64,000 nucleotides of DNA, taken from Plantago ovata. Taxonomy: Eukaryota > Streptophyta > Magnoliopsida > Lamiales > Plantaginaceae. Shown piece after piece: positions 9,570 to 20,711 of the stretch (the stretch's first letter is position 1; each line of letters begins with the position of its first letter). Below the pieces are notes generated by a model. The model was not told the origin of the DNA, made no database searches, and saw nothing but the letters and a program-made list of their open reading frames with translations. The DNA is taken from the NCBI GenBank assembly GCA_028274465.1, contig CM051455.1, positions 132,838,096 through 132,902,095 of the forward strand, given 5' to 3'. The position numbers were made by a program, and so were the translations under genes.

Positions 9570-11530
9570 AATCATGATTAGGTTATTGATTTATTTAAGG
9601 TGGAATTGTGATGGTTTTAAAATTTTTGGGTTAATATGTAAAATTGTAAATTTATAAATACTCTATGTAATTTACAATTAATTTCCAACATTTAGTAAAT
9701 TTATGTTCCAACATTTAACATTCCCCTTATTATTAGCTGACTACTATTAGCGTACTTCCAAATCAATAGTTCCCTACCGACAACTCTACAGATCATTGCA
9801 TTACTTCAAATATCAAGCATGTAGTGTTGCACTAGTAACAAATTAAATGCCAGCATTAACATGGGACTAGTTTCTGGGAATAAACTGTAAGAAAGTTCCT
9901 CTCAACTTAGTTGCTTCACCAGCGCACTGACATGATTACATTATTTTACATGGACAACTATATCGACAAAAACAGACATAAAAACCATCCAAATTAAACA
10001 GACATAAAAACCATCCAAATTTACTTTTCCGAAGATTTTCTAGAACCAGTTATTCGATTAGATAACAAAAGGTCACAAAAACTATGTAAACTGTGGAGAT
10101 TCTGATTAAATAGATATTTGGTAAAAAATAAGGTTCCAATTTCTAAAGAAACATAAAAAGCATGTCTGAACTTCTTATTACCATATGCAAGCTTCATTTA
10201 GAAAAGGAACTACAGAGCTATGAATGTTGCTACTGGCAGAAGGCTTTGCTATTGATAGAAATTCAACAGCGGAATTTGCTACTAGAGTTCTCCAAAGTAT
10301 AACAGACTTGAAAGTACATTAGTACTCTAAGAAATTCGACTACAACTTCATATAAGTCAAGATGACAGAAACACGAGCAACAGCAGTCCGGAGAGTATAT
10401 ATTGGTGCAACATATATACTCAAGATTTTCTAGTAGAAAACCATTTAGGATAAGAAATGGTCAAACAAAAGACGAAAAAGGAGGAGATTTGAATTATACA
10501 GTTAGTTTGAAGCCTTGGAGGGGAAAAAAGGCCAACTTCATTTAAGGAAGTACGAACAAAGTTCTGGGAAAGCTCCTCAGTTGGCATTTGGTGAAGTGAT
10601 GAGAGACATATAACTTGCTTAATAGTTGATGCCTATAGATATCCCCAAACTATGGATTACGGCACACAAACTATATATAAACCAGAACAGAACAAGAACT
10701 GCAATCCAATTTTCTTAATACCTATAGATATCCAATGTGCTAAAAAACATGTATCAAGTAAACTCGAAAACTATCCAGAGATACACCCCTGCTTACTATG
10801 TAGTATCACGTATATGCATTGGCTTACATGAAGCACACTATTAAACTTAATTTATCAACCTGATATCATATCAGTAAACATTGTAGATGCCAAAATTGCA
10901 ACTGACAGAATATAACAATTTTCTAACACCAATTCATGTCCAGAAAGTCAAGAATAAGAAACATTGATGCAAGTAGTAGTACTCATCATCTTGAGAAATG
11001 TTTCTCATATATCACGAGTTCATGACTTTATTTTGGTCTTCCTCCAGACTCTTACAATATCGAGTCACTTGATATAGGCAATACGTGACCAACACTCAAA
11101 GATGACATATTCAGCATATATGAGATAGAAAGAAGCACATAATCACACAGATACCTGATTGCTATGGTTTAGGAATAATAACTAGGATTAACTGACACAG
11201 CATTGAGCAAACAAACGATATCAATTTATAAGATCATACCAAAATCAGACCAATTTACCAGTTTCAAAACACAATGACAACATCGGAAGAAACCGAAAAT
11301 AGACAGACTGATATATCTAGCAAAAAAACAAAATAGGAGAAGGGATAATAAAACCCACATTTGATGACAAAGTGCAAGCTTGTAAATACAATATTTTGCT
11401 ACCAAATACGCCATACAATGGCAAGTGTGCAAGTAAATGAACAGGAGCATAACAAATCTGAAAATACCATAGTTACTACAACCAATGAATAAACGAATTA
11501 AATGCAACAAAAATACATGTTTGCAAAAAC
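9570..11530. other. Gap: intergenic between mTERF copies 2 and 3
   Basis: There are no convincing coding frames on either strand. The only structure I see is a 26-bp direct tandem duplication at 9971-10022 (aacagacataaaaaccatcc plus six bases, twice). Confidence 0.5.
9971..10022. repeat. 26-bp tandem duplication
   Basis: Two adjacent copies beginning aacagacataaaaaccatcc differ only in the last base. It looks like a recent slippage duplication. Confidence 0.8.
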
Positions 11531-11531
11531 A

Positions 11532-12828
11532 TCACAAGTTTAAGCTCACTGCATCATCATAAGTTAGGTCGTTTACTAATCTAAAATAAATAGAGATCAT
11601 CTCAACTTGGTTGTCAAACCGGTTGCTGTTTCTAGTTTTCCACTGAGAGAAGTCTTTGCTATGAATTCTTGGCCTAGTACATTTAGGAGCAACAAATTTC
11701 TCAAAGAACATCTTGTCAGTTATGCCGCCAAGTGTTGAAAGAGACGGCCATTTACTGATTAGACCCTTCCTTTCCAACTCCTTCAAAACCTTCAGGCGTG
11801 GTTTATACCTCTTTTCAACACTGTGCGTAAGTGATGTAGGATACTTAATAATACAGGACATGTCATACTTGCCAGTCTCAAGCAGAACCTCTTTTACCTC
11901 CTTTATCTTCCATGTGGATCCAGCAATTACCATGGGATAACTTCTAAACAGTCTCAAAATGTCATTTTCTGTAAATCCCAAATCCTGGAACGCCTTCAGT
12001 TTGAGCTTCAGAGTCTCATCAGACATTGTACAAACAGCCCAAGCAGCATAAATGAACAACCTGGAAGTCCTATCCACACCCATTTCATCAACCTTATGAA
12101 CACATCTTCTCAGATTTTCTGGACTTTGCAAGAACATAGAAGGAATAGTATATATAAGGCTACTAATCTGCTCATGTTGTACGCCACATGACTTGAGGAA
12201 TTGAATATTTGGCAAGACAGTCTTCTCTGGATCAACAAATAACAAGGTGCCACAACTCTTCACGAGTCTAATAACATTGTCATTCGATCCCAACAAGCGG
12301 CTGTAGACAGAGAGTGAGTGGATGATCCGCTTTGGTTGACTGAGCAAAATATTGCAATCACGAGCAATTATCTCAGTGACCTCAGCAGCAGAGAAGCCCA
12401 AATTGTGGAAAATCTTGAATTTAGGCTTAACACTACTCTCAGGACACAGAGACAGCACCCGAGTGTGATGTCTAACCATTCTCTCCAAATGGGAATTGGA
12501 AAAACCAGTTTCTCTGAGGAAAGAAAGTACCAAGTCTGGATTCTGTGGGTTTTTCATACGAGCTGAAACTGAAGCAAGTTTGGAAGCAATCTGGGGAGAG
12601 AATTGGTATTTGGCAATAAAGTAATCTTCAGTAAACAATGGAAGAGGACTAGTTTGAAGGTGGTTTTTTCAAGTTTTTAGTAGTAGTAGACAAGTAAAGC
12701 AGGTGAACATAATAAGGAGGGGATTTGCAAAACAGAGGGCTTCTTCTACTAATACAACAACTACTAGTAAGAAGAGATATGCGTGCAAAAGCAACAAGAA
12801 GAGCAGCAGCCATATATAATAAATAATA
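11532..12828 (-). pseudogene. mTERF family, copy 3, frame-disrupted at both ends
   Basis: The long frame (LFTEDYFIAKYQFSPQIASK onward, about 12638-11532) is collinear with mTERF copies 1 and 2 and keeps all central motifs. A transit-like N-terminus (MAAALLVAFARISLLTSS...YLSTTTKNLKKPPS) lies just upstream, from about 12811, but in another frame with a stop between, so a frameshift near 12650 separates them. At the 3' end a 5-bp deletion relative to the paralogues, after EKFVAPK (near 11680), replaces the usual C-terminus with an unrelated tail. It could still be made from a downstream Met (SARMKNPQ) without a transit peptide. Most likely it is a decaying gene. Confidence 0.75.
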
Positions 12829-12909
12829 ATAATAATAATTTATGAATGAATTGAAGAATGAAAGATGCGAAGATGAATTGATAGATGGAATAAGATGGAG
12901 TGTAATCAA

Positions 12910-13350
12910 TCAATCAATCAAAACAAGCAACAAACAAACAGTGAGTATATTGTATATATATATTTGATTGAGATGAGAAACTCTGAATTGGGCGCAGTTT
13001 AAGTGGAGGCTCTTTCTATTCACTCACTCACCAGGGTTTCAATTCAATTTCGCTAATTATTTGTTTGTGTACTGTATATTTGATGATGGAGAATATGACC
13101 AACCAATCAACAATGCTACGAACTGAAAACTGCTATAGTATTTTCTACTACTTGTTACCTGGGAAATTTGCTCTGCTGGAGAAAAGAAGAAGAAGAAGCA
13201 GCAGCCACCGATTTCTAGGGTTCTTCCACTACCAATTGCTAGCAAAAATTCCCAAACTCGTTTCACTTAAAACTCCGCTAAAAGTTTAAAGATTTGTGCA
13301 ATTTACCCCCGGAAATATTCTAGCGTTCATTGTGGTGCCTAACAAATTAA
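12910..13350. other. Gap: 5' flank of mTERF copy 3
   Basis: AT-rich, with a TATA-like tgtatatatata near 12950 and an AGGGTTT leader word near 13033. No gene is seen. Confidence 0.35.
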
Positions 13351-13354
13351 CAAT

Positions 13355-13538
13355 TACTCCCTCCGTGCTCTCATAAATGTCCTGTCTTGATTTTGTTCGG
13401 TCAATAACTTTCAACTTTGACTCACAATAATATATTTTCATAATATAATTATAGTTTAAGAGTAATCGTGAGTCAAAGTTAAAAGTTGTTGACCGAAAAA
13501 AGTCAAAATAGGACACTTCTGAGAGAACGGAGGAAATA
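13355..13538. mobile_element. Stowaway-type MITE
   Basis: Inverted repeats run CTCCCTCCGTGCTCTCATAA on the left and AGAGAACGGAGGAAA on the right, with a further matched arm (actttcaactttgactcac / gtgagtcaaagttaaaagt). TA duplications lie at 13355-13356 and 13537-13538. Confidence 0.85.
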
Positions 13539-13600
13539 CTATAGTCTCACCGTCAAGTCATTGAGAATATAGTAATTGTGTCGTGTGTGTGTGTGATGAT

Positions 13601-14114
13601 GATACAGTTAGACCTGGGCGGTTCCAGGAACCGGCGGTTCTCGGTTCCAGAACTGCCGGTTCCATTTGGCAAATATAGCGGAACTGGAACCGAAATCGGT
13701 AGTTCGGTTCCGGGCGGTTCGGTTCAGAATCGAGAACCGATCGGTTCCTAGCGGTTCGGTTCAGAACCGGTCGGTTCCTGGCGGTTCTCTGTCGGTTCCT
13801 TATATAATTATTTTTAAAAAAACAATAAATGGCAGCAGGATGCTGCCTGCTGCAAAGCCGTTGTTAATTGTTGCAGCATGCTGCAAAGTCGTTGTTAGCC
13901 GTTGCATGCCATATGTCCCACAGGACACATGGAACCGGCCAGGAACCGCTCGGTTCCTGGACGGTTCCGAACCGCCAGGAAACGTTCCATGGTTCCAAAT
14001 ATGTTGGAACCGGAACCGGAACCGAACAGTACGGTTCCGGTTCCGGTTCTAGAACCAGAGTCTACGGTTCGGTTTTCGATTCACGGTTCTGTTTTGGTCG
14101 GGTCTAGATACAGT
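13601..14114. mobile_element. Non-autonomous hAT element, 498 bp, with 8-bp TSD
   Basis: The element runs 13609-14106 between perfect 8-bp direct repeats GATACAGT (13601-13608 and 14107-14114). The ends are TAGACCTGGG and, inverted, TAGACCCGAC. The terminal thirds are packed with cggttc/gaaccg words in both orientations, the subterminal transposase-site arrays typical of hAT elements. No transposase is encoded; short open frames inside are artefacts of the repeats. The intact target duplication suggests a fairly recent insertion. Confidence 0.88.
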
Positions 14115-14470
14115 AGTAATCGGTCGGTTTGGTGTGCGATTGGAATTAGAATGAGAAATTAGATACGATGGTAAAAAAATGTAGATATACATATCAACAA
14201 AATACTCTCTAAGTAAAATACAAATCAAACACTATTGTTTCCATTATATAAATACACATTGACTCCATTACAATGCACATCGCTAACAAGGGAAACTAAT
14301 ATTTTCATCACCAACATAACAAATAAATCAAGCAAACACTCATTCATAGTACGTAATTACTCAAACAATGCTCATAAATGCACGACAAGTGCAATTGAGA
14401 CACATCAACTTAATTCATACAGAAATAATTAGACAAAGATGAAAAACATTCTGGTATGGGAATGAAATAA

Positions 14471-15327
14471 TTACTTGGGAGGGTCGGAATCCAAGCGATT
14501 ATTAACATTTTGATCACCAGTGCCATTTGAGTTTAGTTGGCGACCCCTATTATTCACCACAGTATCACTTCCAAAGCTACCTCCTCCTGCAGCAGAAACA
14601 TTGGTGACATCTCTGTGCACCAAACCTGGACTCCAAGTTGTCATCAAATTATGTTGTGCCAACATATAGTCATTGTTGATCAATTGTGGGGGCGGAACCT
14701 GAGGACTTATGGTCGAAATGTTGACACCTTGCATAAGAGGTAGGTTGGACCCAAACTCCCGGCCACTGCTAGTTGGGACAACTGGGGGCTGGTAAGTCGA
14801 AATGTAGACACCTTGCATAACAGATAAGTTGGCCCCAAACTCCCCACCACTGCCAGATGCGACAACAGGGGGTTGGCTGATTGACTGAAATGCAGTCAAT
14901 GAAGACACCACAGCTCCACCAGTGTACAAAATGTTGTTGTTGCCAATATCAATTGGCATTATACACGAACCTGGAACAAAAAATGGGGGACTTTGTTGAG
15001 CTAGTGGGGGAACAACAACCTCGGTCTGAGAAACATCATTAGAGGAAGATGGGTCGGATGGGATCTTCGCCCGCTTCTTCTTTTTGCAACCCCACCGACT
15101 GGGACGACATCCCGTAGTGCTCCACCATCTGTCCAGTACCTGCGACAACTTTTACAGAAGTATCGTGGTTGTGCAGTGCTATAGTTATTATAATAGCAAA
15201 ACTTAGTATTATTCGAACCACACCGTGGGCACTTTCGGCGTGATGGCGGGGGAGGTTGGGATCGCCTGTTATCATCACCACCCTTCGTTGGTTTCAGTTG
15301 ATGATCTTCGTTGGAGTTGGACATCAT
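14471..15327 (-). pseudogene. Dof zinc-finger transcription factor, frameshifted after the finger
   Basis: The ATG at 15327 starts a frame with the full Dof CX2CX21CX2C finger: [17 protein letters not shown], then [18 protein letters not shown]. Dof proteins bind AAAG sites in plant promoters. Where family members read VPVGGGCRKNKR, this frame reads [12 protein letters not shown]. The expected basic tail ([18 protein letters not shown]) continues in a different frame that stays open to 14471. One base is therefore missing near 15081-15097. The downstream part contains two or three diverged repeats of the type QPPVV..SG.EFG.NL..MQGV. The rest is intact and a TATA box is present, so this is either a young pseudogene or a sequence error. 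Confidence 0.8.
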
Positions 15328-15329
15328 GA

Positions 15330-16960
15330 TGTATTGAATGTCTTTCTTATTATCTTATGTATTGTTCTGTATGATGGGGATGATCAGTGATGAAGTATCG
15401 GCAGTATATATAGCAGTTTCTCTGGGAAATAAAGGATTTGGTACAGTGACATTTCCAGCCCATATTCTTCCTTTCATGCCACCAAAAGTGGCGCGTGATA
15501 ACATATATGAAATAAAAGTAATATCTTTTAGAAATTTACATAATCTTCAGTCGGTTGGTTTCTTTATTTTAAAAAGTTATTTTTTATTTGGCTAGGAAGT
15601 GTATATCTCTTGCATTTCCATAATAATGCTTTATGTCCCTGAGTACACCCATAAACAATATCACATACACATCACATATGATTAGATTAAGTGGAGTATC
15701 TAAGTAGTTGTACATTTATGAAAGTTGGATTATACAGATATATGATCTAAGTAGTACACTCATAGCCTTTAATATAGTTTCATATAATAACACTTATTCT
15801 TTGATTCAGTGAATTCGATTAATTAGGATCTGTTGGTTGGTGATATATATTAAAAAAAAAAAGAAGAAGAAGAGAGTCCAGGATCAGAGAAATGAACAGA
15901 TTAGTATTGAAGTATGTTGGTTAATTAAGTTTAAGAACAGTTGGTTTAGAATTCCAGTTGGTTAAAAAGCCATTGATTTATTTGCTTTGCCATGAATCAA
16001 CAAGATTTTACTTTTTAAGCTCTGAACTTATATGGTATTTTTTTAAAAGTTATGTAAGAATTTCTACCAAGTAAATATGAATTGAATTGAATACAGTGTA
16101 TTTTATATTGAATCAAACAGAGCCTTAGTGTTCGACTATCAAGTGCCAAAAACTTTCAGTTTATTTAATTGAATGAGATAGTATTCAACTATCAAATGCC
16201 AAAAACTTCCACATCGTTTGTGCCTCCACACCATAATTCATAAAAATCTTTACAAACTTATGCAGCAGATCTTCGTAAATATCTCAAAAGTCAGAACTAA
16301 CAGAAAAAATGAATCTTGATTCCACCATAAATGGACAACCCCTTCTTCTTCTTCTTTTGTGTACAATCATCTACTAGAATCCAGATAGAAGAGAGAATGC
16401 TAACATGATATTTACAATCTGCACATTATATACTATAGAGTACATAAAATACATAATTGATCAAATAAATGCAAACTAGCTAGAAAAGCCATGCAAGAAA
16501 TTGACCTCCTAAAGACATGTACAAGTATAATTGCTATATGATACTGATTGACAATATTCACTAAGAAATAAAAATCGATACACTGATGATGATAAGACAA
16601 TCGTGATGTTCTAAAGATGCATAAGCAATGGTCACGATACAGTGAGGTCCTATGATTTGCTAATGTAATCTATATAACAATTATGAACTGTCGGGTGAAC
16701 GGGTGAACTTCTTAACATCAGATTCTACATTGGTTTTATGAAAATAAGGACATGGAAATGAAAACAGATATAATAAGGAACATAATTCAACAAATGCAAT
16801 CTGATCATCAAAACAACGATCATATCAAATTAATTTAACTGCAGTGGAGCGTATATATCAATGATGACCAGACCTAAATGACAGTTACAAATAAAATGCC
16901 TCGAAGTGTTCTGCGTACCTATCCTTCATCACCGCCAGAAACATAATTTGGGTAGGTAGG
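15330..16960. other. Gap: Dof 5' flank and intergenic DNA
   Basis: The minus-strand TATA box of the Dof gene (CTGCTATATATAC) lies at about 15405-15413. Beyond it is AT-rich DNA without a supported gene, RNA or transposon. Confidence 0.45.
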
Positions 16961-17044
16961 TCTGTCAGTCTACATTATGGCTCAACTGCATAAACTGGCA
17001 ATAGTCTTGAAAATAAATAATCGATCGTGAAGAACAAAGTATTG

Positions 17045-17270
17045 CAAGAGCCAGCCAACTTTCAACCAGAACCTTCTTCTCAACACTGTACGCCAGTGAT
17101 AAAGGGCATCTAACAATAGAATACATATCATACTTCCCTGTTTCGAGTAGAACTTCTCTTATTTCCTTAATCTTTGCCATTGACACCACATGTGAGCTCC
17201 AGAACACTCTCAACTGTCAGCTTCTGAAAATCCGAAATCCCTAAATTCCCTCGACTTGATCTCCAAGGAT
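17045..17270 (-). pseudogene. mTERF fragment, middle-to-C-terminal part
   Basis: Frames on the minus strand give EIKSREFRDFGFSEAD, then KIKEIREVLLETGKYDM and SIVRCPLSLAYSVEK. This is collinear with residues about 265-335 of the intact mTERF copies. It is broken by frame changes and lacks both ends. It follows directly on another fragment that ends with mTERF C-terminal sequence, so it comes from a further copy. Confidence 0.75.
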
Positions 17271-17284
17271 GTCACTAAATTCAC

Positions 17285-17545
17285 AACAATATCCTCGCAA
17301 AATTCACTATACAGGGAGCAACATATTTTTTGAAGAACAAATTGTTCGATTTTTTTACCAAGTGTTCCAAGAGCTGTCCATTTTTTTATTAGAACCCTCT
17401 ACTCGAGAACCTTTAACACATGCACTTGTGGTTTATACCGATTTTCAACACTACACGAGAGTGACTGCGGGCAGTTAACAATACAAGACATGTCGTACTT
17501 CCCTGTTTCAAGCATAAACTCTTTTACTTCCTTTATATTTTCTGT
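17285..17545 (-). pseudogene. mTERF fragment, C-terminal part
   Basis: It reads IKEVKEFMLETGKYDMSCIV and SVENRYKPQVHVLKVLE. After frame changes it continues as LIKKWTALGTL and FFKKYVAPCIVNFA, matching the last third of the intact mTERF copies. It may be the end of the copy at 17983-18732, separated by about 440 bp of unrelated AT-rich DNA, but the two pieces overlap by a few residues, so a separate copy is also possible. Confidence 0.7.
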
Positions 17546-17982
17546 CAAGAGAAGAAAAAAAGCTTGAATCAAAGAAGAAGAGAAGAGGAAGGAGTTGCAG
17601 GCAATAAAGAGCAACATGGAGGAATGAGTTGCATTATCTTTAGAACGCGCCAGGAAGAACTACAGGAAGGAAACGTGGAACGTCTGGAGCGTTGGTGTTG
17701 TGCTCCTGCAACATAGGATCCTAATTACACAGTAATCAGGTCGAAGAATAGATAAGGAAAGGATTATGTCTCAACTCGAAGGAATATGCTATATTCTGGA
17801 AATATGTTTGAGTTATCTTAATTAAAGAAAATCCTACAGCTTTGTATATATCTGTACAATCAGTTTAGATTAATGGCATTAGGACTCTAGGACTCTTTAG
17901 CTTAGTATATATAGCAGCAGTCTGTAATTCATTTGTACACAACTTTCGTATCTCAATATACATAATCTACACAATCATATCA

Positions 17983-18732
17983 TCATGTTTCCTCTCGCAA
18001 CTCTGACATCTTCGGCACTGATACAGTTAACACCACAGGTGAGCTCCGGAACACTCTCAAAATGTCATCTTTTGAAAATCCCAAATCCCTAAATTCCTTC
18101 AACTTGAGCTTCCAAGACTCATAGCTCATTGCACTAACCGTCCGAACAGCAGAAATGAATGCTCTTGAAGTCCTATCAACATCCATACCATCAACCTTAT
18201 GAACACATTTCCTCATACCTTCTGGAGTTAACGTGAAGAAATCGGGAAAACTATATACAAGGCCAGTAATCGTAGTCTTCTCTAGATCTACGTAATATAA
18301 GTTTCCAGTGCGACCAAGTTTCTTTAAAAGTTTAATAACATTGTCATTTGATCCAAACACACGCTTTGACACAGATAGTGAGTGAATGATCTTATCTACT
18401 CCACGATGCAGAATATAGAAATCATGTGCAACCAAGTCAATGACCTCACCTGCAGAAAATCCAAATTCCTGGAGAGCTTGAATTTTGGCTCTATGATCTC
18501 AGGACACGATGATAGCACCCTAGCTAGGAAAACGGCTCACGATTCTCTCCAATTGGGTGCTAGAGAAGCCATATTCTTCGAGGTAAGAACTTACCAGATG
18601 GAAATTCACTGGGTTTCTAATACGAGTTGAAGCAGAGGCAACTTTTGAAGCTGATTCGGGAGAAAGGTTGTATTTATCAATAAGGAATTGAGGAGTAACA
18701 ACAATGGTGTTTGAAGAAGTTGGTGTTTTCAA
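17983..18732 (-). pseudogene. mTERF fragment, N-terminal to middle part
   Basis: It starts MKTPTSSNTIVVTPQFLIDK, then YNLSPESASKVASASTRIR. In a second frame it gives ISIHSLSV-type, VFGSNDNVIKLLKK and MRKCVHKVDGMDVDRTSRAF motifs, ending near SVPKMSELREE. It is clearly an mTERF paralogue more diverged than copies 1-3. At least one frameshift lies near 18480-18530, and there is no transit peptide. Confidence 0.8.
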
Positions 18733-18956
18733 CCTTTCTGTAGAGAAATAAAGCAGCAGCTATTTTGACAGTATAATAAAGAATGGGCATAACATGAATT
18801 ATCCTGAAATAGGTACCAGCTGCCAGTTGAAGAAGAACCAACAGAGCTACTCACAACATATCTTTGAATACAACTTTTATTTATCACATAACAATCAATC
18901 ATAAAAAATGAATTTTATTTATCAAAAATCATGCATATATGAGATGTTCAATTACA

Positions 18957-19313
18957 TTATGCTCGACGAGAACCTTTAAACGAAACTAACTTCCTATACT
19001 TCTGTTGTGGCTTATCCCAAACCAACACCTCATAACTGTCATCTAAAGTTTCATCCCCAACATCCTTGGCATTGATGTCAAGCCTATACATTATGCCATT
19101 GACAACTTTATATTCACCCTTGATAATTCTCACAAACTTTAACTTTGTAGTAGTGTGCTTGTTGTGCTCATCCATGGCAAACTTAGCAATATCTAGCACC
19201 TTTGGGTCGTTAGGGTTGTTGATCGGCAAAAAGCCTCCAACTGTGCTGGCTGTGGAGAGCACCGTGAGAATGGACAAGATTGAGATGAGGAGCAAGAGAG
19301 AATTTGGTGACAT
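18957..19313 (-). CDS. Secreted phytocystatin-like cysteine protease inhibitor
   Basis: This is a 118-residue protein. The start at 19313 (MSPNSLLLLISIL) was chosen because a signal peptide of about 24 residues begins there and a TATA box lies 47 bases upstream; an ATG further up would encode a poor leader. It has the N-terminal Gly-Gly (26-27) and the plant helix motif IAKFAMDEHN (42-51). The central loop is KVVNG (69-73) where inhibitory cystatins have QxVxG, and the second loop reads WDKPQQ (99-104) where relatives have a Trp after the Pro. Papain-type proteases are the family's targets. The two altered contact sites suggest weakened or shifted inhibition; that is inference. Confidence 0.88.
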   Translation of the reverse strand: MSPNSLLLLISILSILTVLSTASTVGGFLPINNPNDPKVLDIAKFAMDEHNKHTTTKLKFVRIIKGEYKVVNGIMYRLDINAKDVGDETLDDSYEVLVWDKPQQKYRKLVSFKGSRRA

Positions 19314-19359
19314 TGTGTTGTGTGATTGAGTGAGGAAATCAAATCGGGTGAATAGAGGG

Positions 19360-19367
19360 TATTTATA
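19360..19367 (-). promoter_or_regulatory. TATA box of the cystatin gene
   Basis: CCACTATAAATACCC on the minus strand, 47 bases upstream of the chosen ATG at 19313. Confidence 0.7.
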
Positions 19368-19399
19368 GTGGTATAGTTTGTTGAGAAATGACATCTTTT

Positions 19400-20015
19400 A
19401 TATTATTAAAGTTTGATGAGAAATCTCACATTGGCTCAAAATGAAAAAAAACATATAAAGACAATAAATAGTTAATTAAAAAGAATCATATACTACCTTG
19501 TAATTAAACTTTAACAAACCGTAGATTTCCACAAGTCAAAACTGCAAAGTACCATTATTGAAAAAAAAAAAAGATTTCTTTTCACCCATGCATATCATTA
19601 CAAATATTTGTAAAGTATTTGTAAACCAAAATTACTGTAATAATCATATACGTGCGGGGGCAATGTTATACTTTATGAATATGATTCATTAAAGTAAAAT
19701 GACATAACGACTTTAAAGAGTCAGACAAACTTGTAATTTAAATTTACACAAAGTATTGTGAAAAAACAATCTATATATAATATAAAAAATAAATTATGTT
19801 ATGTTCTTTATTTGTACTATGAAAGAAAATATGATGATCCACGCTTTTGACAAATGTTCCAGACGAATTAACATATACATACATAATGGCCGAATGAGGA
19901 AGGTAGATTGTCTTTCACAATACTTTATTATATTCGGTTGGGTGAGGAAATGAAGATATTCTGTATAAAGTATATAATTAAGTAGAGAAAGTTTACAATA
20001 ATAAAAATGATACGC
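19400..20015. other. Gap: AT-rich intergenic DNA
   Basis: No gene or element is seen. Confidence 0.4.
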
Positions 20016-20378
20016 ATTTATGTTAAACCCCATCCCACATATCGCTTGAGAGTAGGATCTGAAATCAACATATAAGATTGGATAAACTTCTCCTATTACA
20101 AGGCCTTTTAAGGGGAAGATGATCCAATTCAAATATGATATTAGAGCGGGCCAAAGTCGATGATGGTTGTTTACCCATATGAGCCGATGTGTATTCCGAC
20201 ATTTATTGTCCACGTTGTAGACCCGATGTTCATACCGGGCTACATGTGACGGGGCGTGTTAAACCCCATCCCACATCGCTTGAGAGTAGGACGTGAAATC
20301 AACATATATATAAGATTGGATAAACTTCTCCCCTTATAAGGACTTTTAAGGGGAAGATGTCCCAATTCTAATAATTTA
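20016..20378 (+). mobile_element. TRIM retrotransposon, structurally complete, non-coding
   Basis: Two direct terminal repeats, 20021-20134 and 20257-20373, both start TGTTAAACCCCATCCCACAT. A primer-binding site (tgatattagagc, 20136-20147) resembles the initiator-Met-tRNA complement used by plant elements. A G-rich polypurine stretch (ggggcg) precedes the right repeat. A 5-bp duplication ATTTA flanks it (20016-20020, 20374-20378). It is 353 bp with no coding capacity, as expected for terminal-repeat retrotransposons in miniature. The two LTRs differ at several sites, so it is older than the Copia element at 47633. Confidence 0.88.
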
Positions 20379-20586
20379 TTCTCTATAGCGCAATAATGTT
20401 ATCGTTTATCAAGTTAAAGTACATACTTAAAAAAAACAACAACAAACCGAGCAACAATGAAAGACACGCAAATTACACAAACTAAACCTGGAGGACAAGT
20501 AGGACTGACCGTGGTGAAAATGACGCAATTCCACAAAACATTCTTTTAGAATGTAGGAGATGAAGAATTTTTTATTTGATATTTGA

Positions 20587-20705
20587 TACTCCCTCCTTTC
20601 CACTAGAAGTGTCCTAATTTGATTTTTTTCGATTAACAACTTTCAATTTTAACTCCCAACCACTCTTAAATTATAATGATAAAGTATTTAACAAAATTAT
20701 ATTAT
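20587..20705. mobile_element. Half of a Stowaway MITE
   Basis: It begins TA-CTCCCTCCTTTCCACTAG and carries the same kind of left arm (gtcctaatttgatttttttc, aactttcaattttaactc) as the MITE at 13355-13538. It stops in the AT-rich middle at ttatattatgg, where unrelated coding-like DNA begins. Confidence 0.7.
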
Positions 20706-20711
20706 GGACAA

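Noticed and set aside
13666-14162. Plus-strand Arg/Gly-rich frames
   Set aside because: They are translations of the hAT subterminal repeats.
17640-17985. LTR-like stretch with TATA and 'atctcaatatacata' end between mTERF pieces
   Set aside because: No paired ends, primer site or target duplication could be found.
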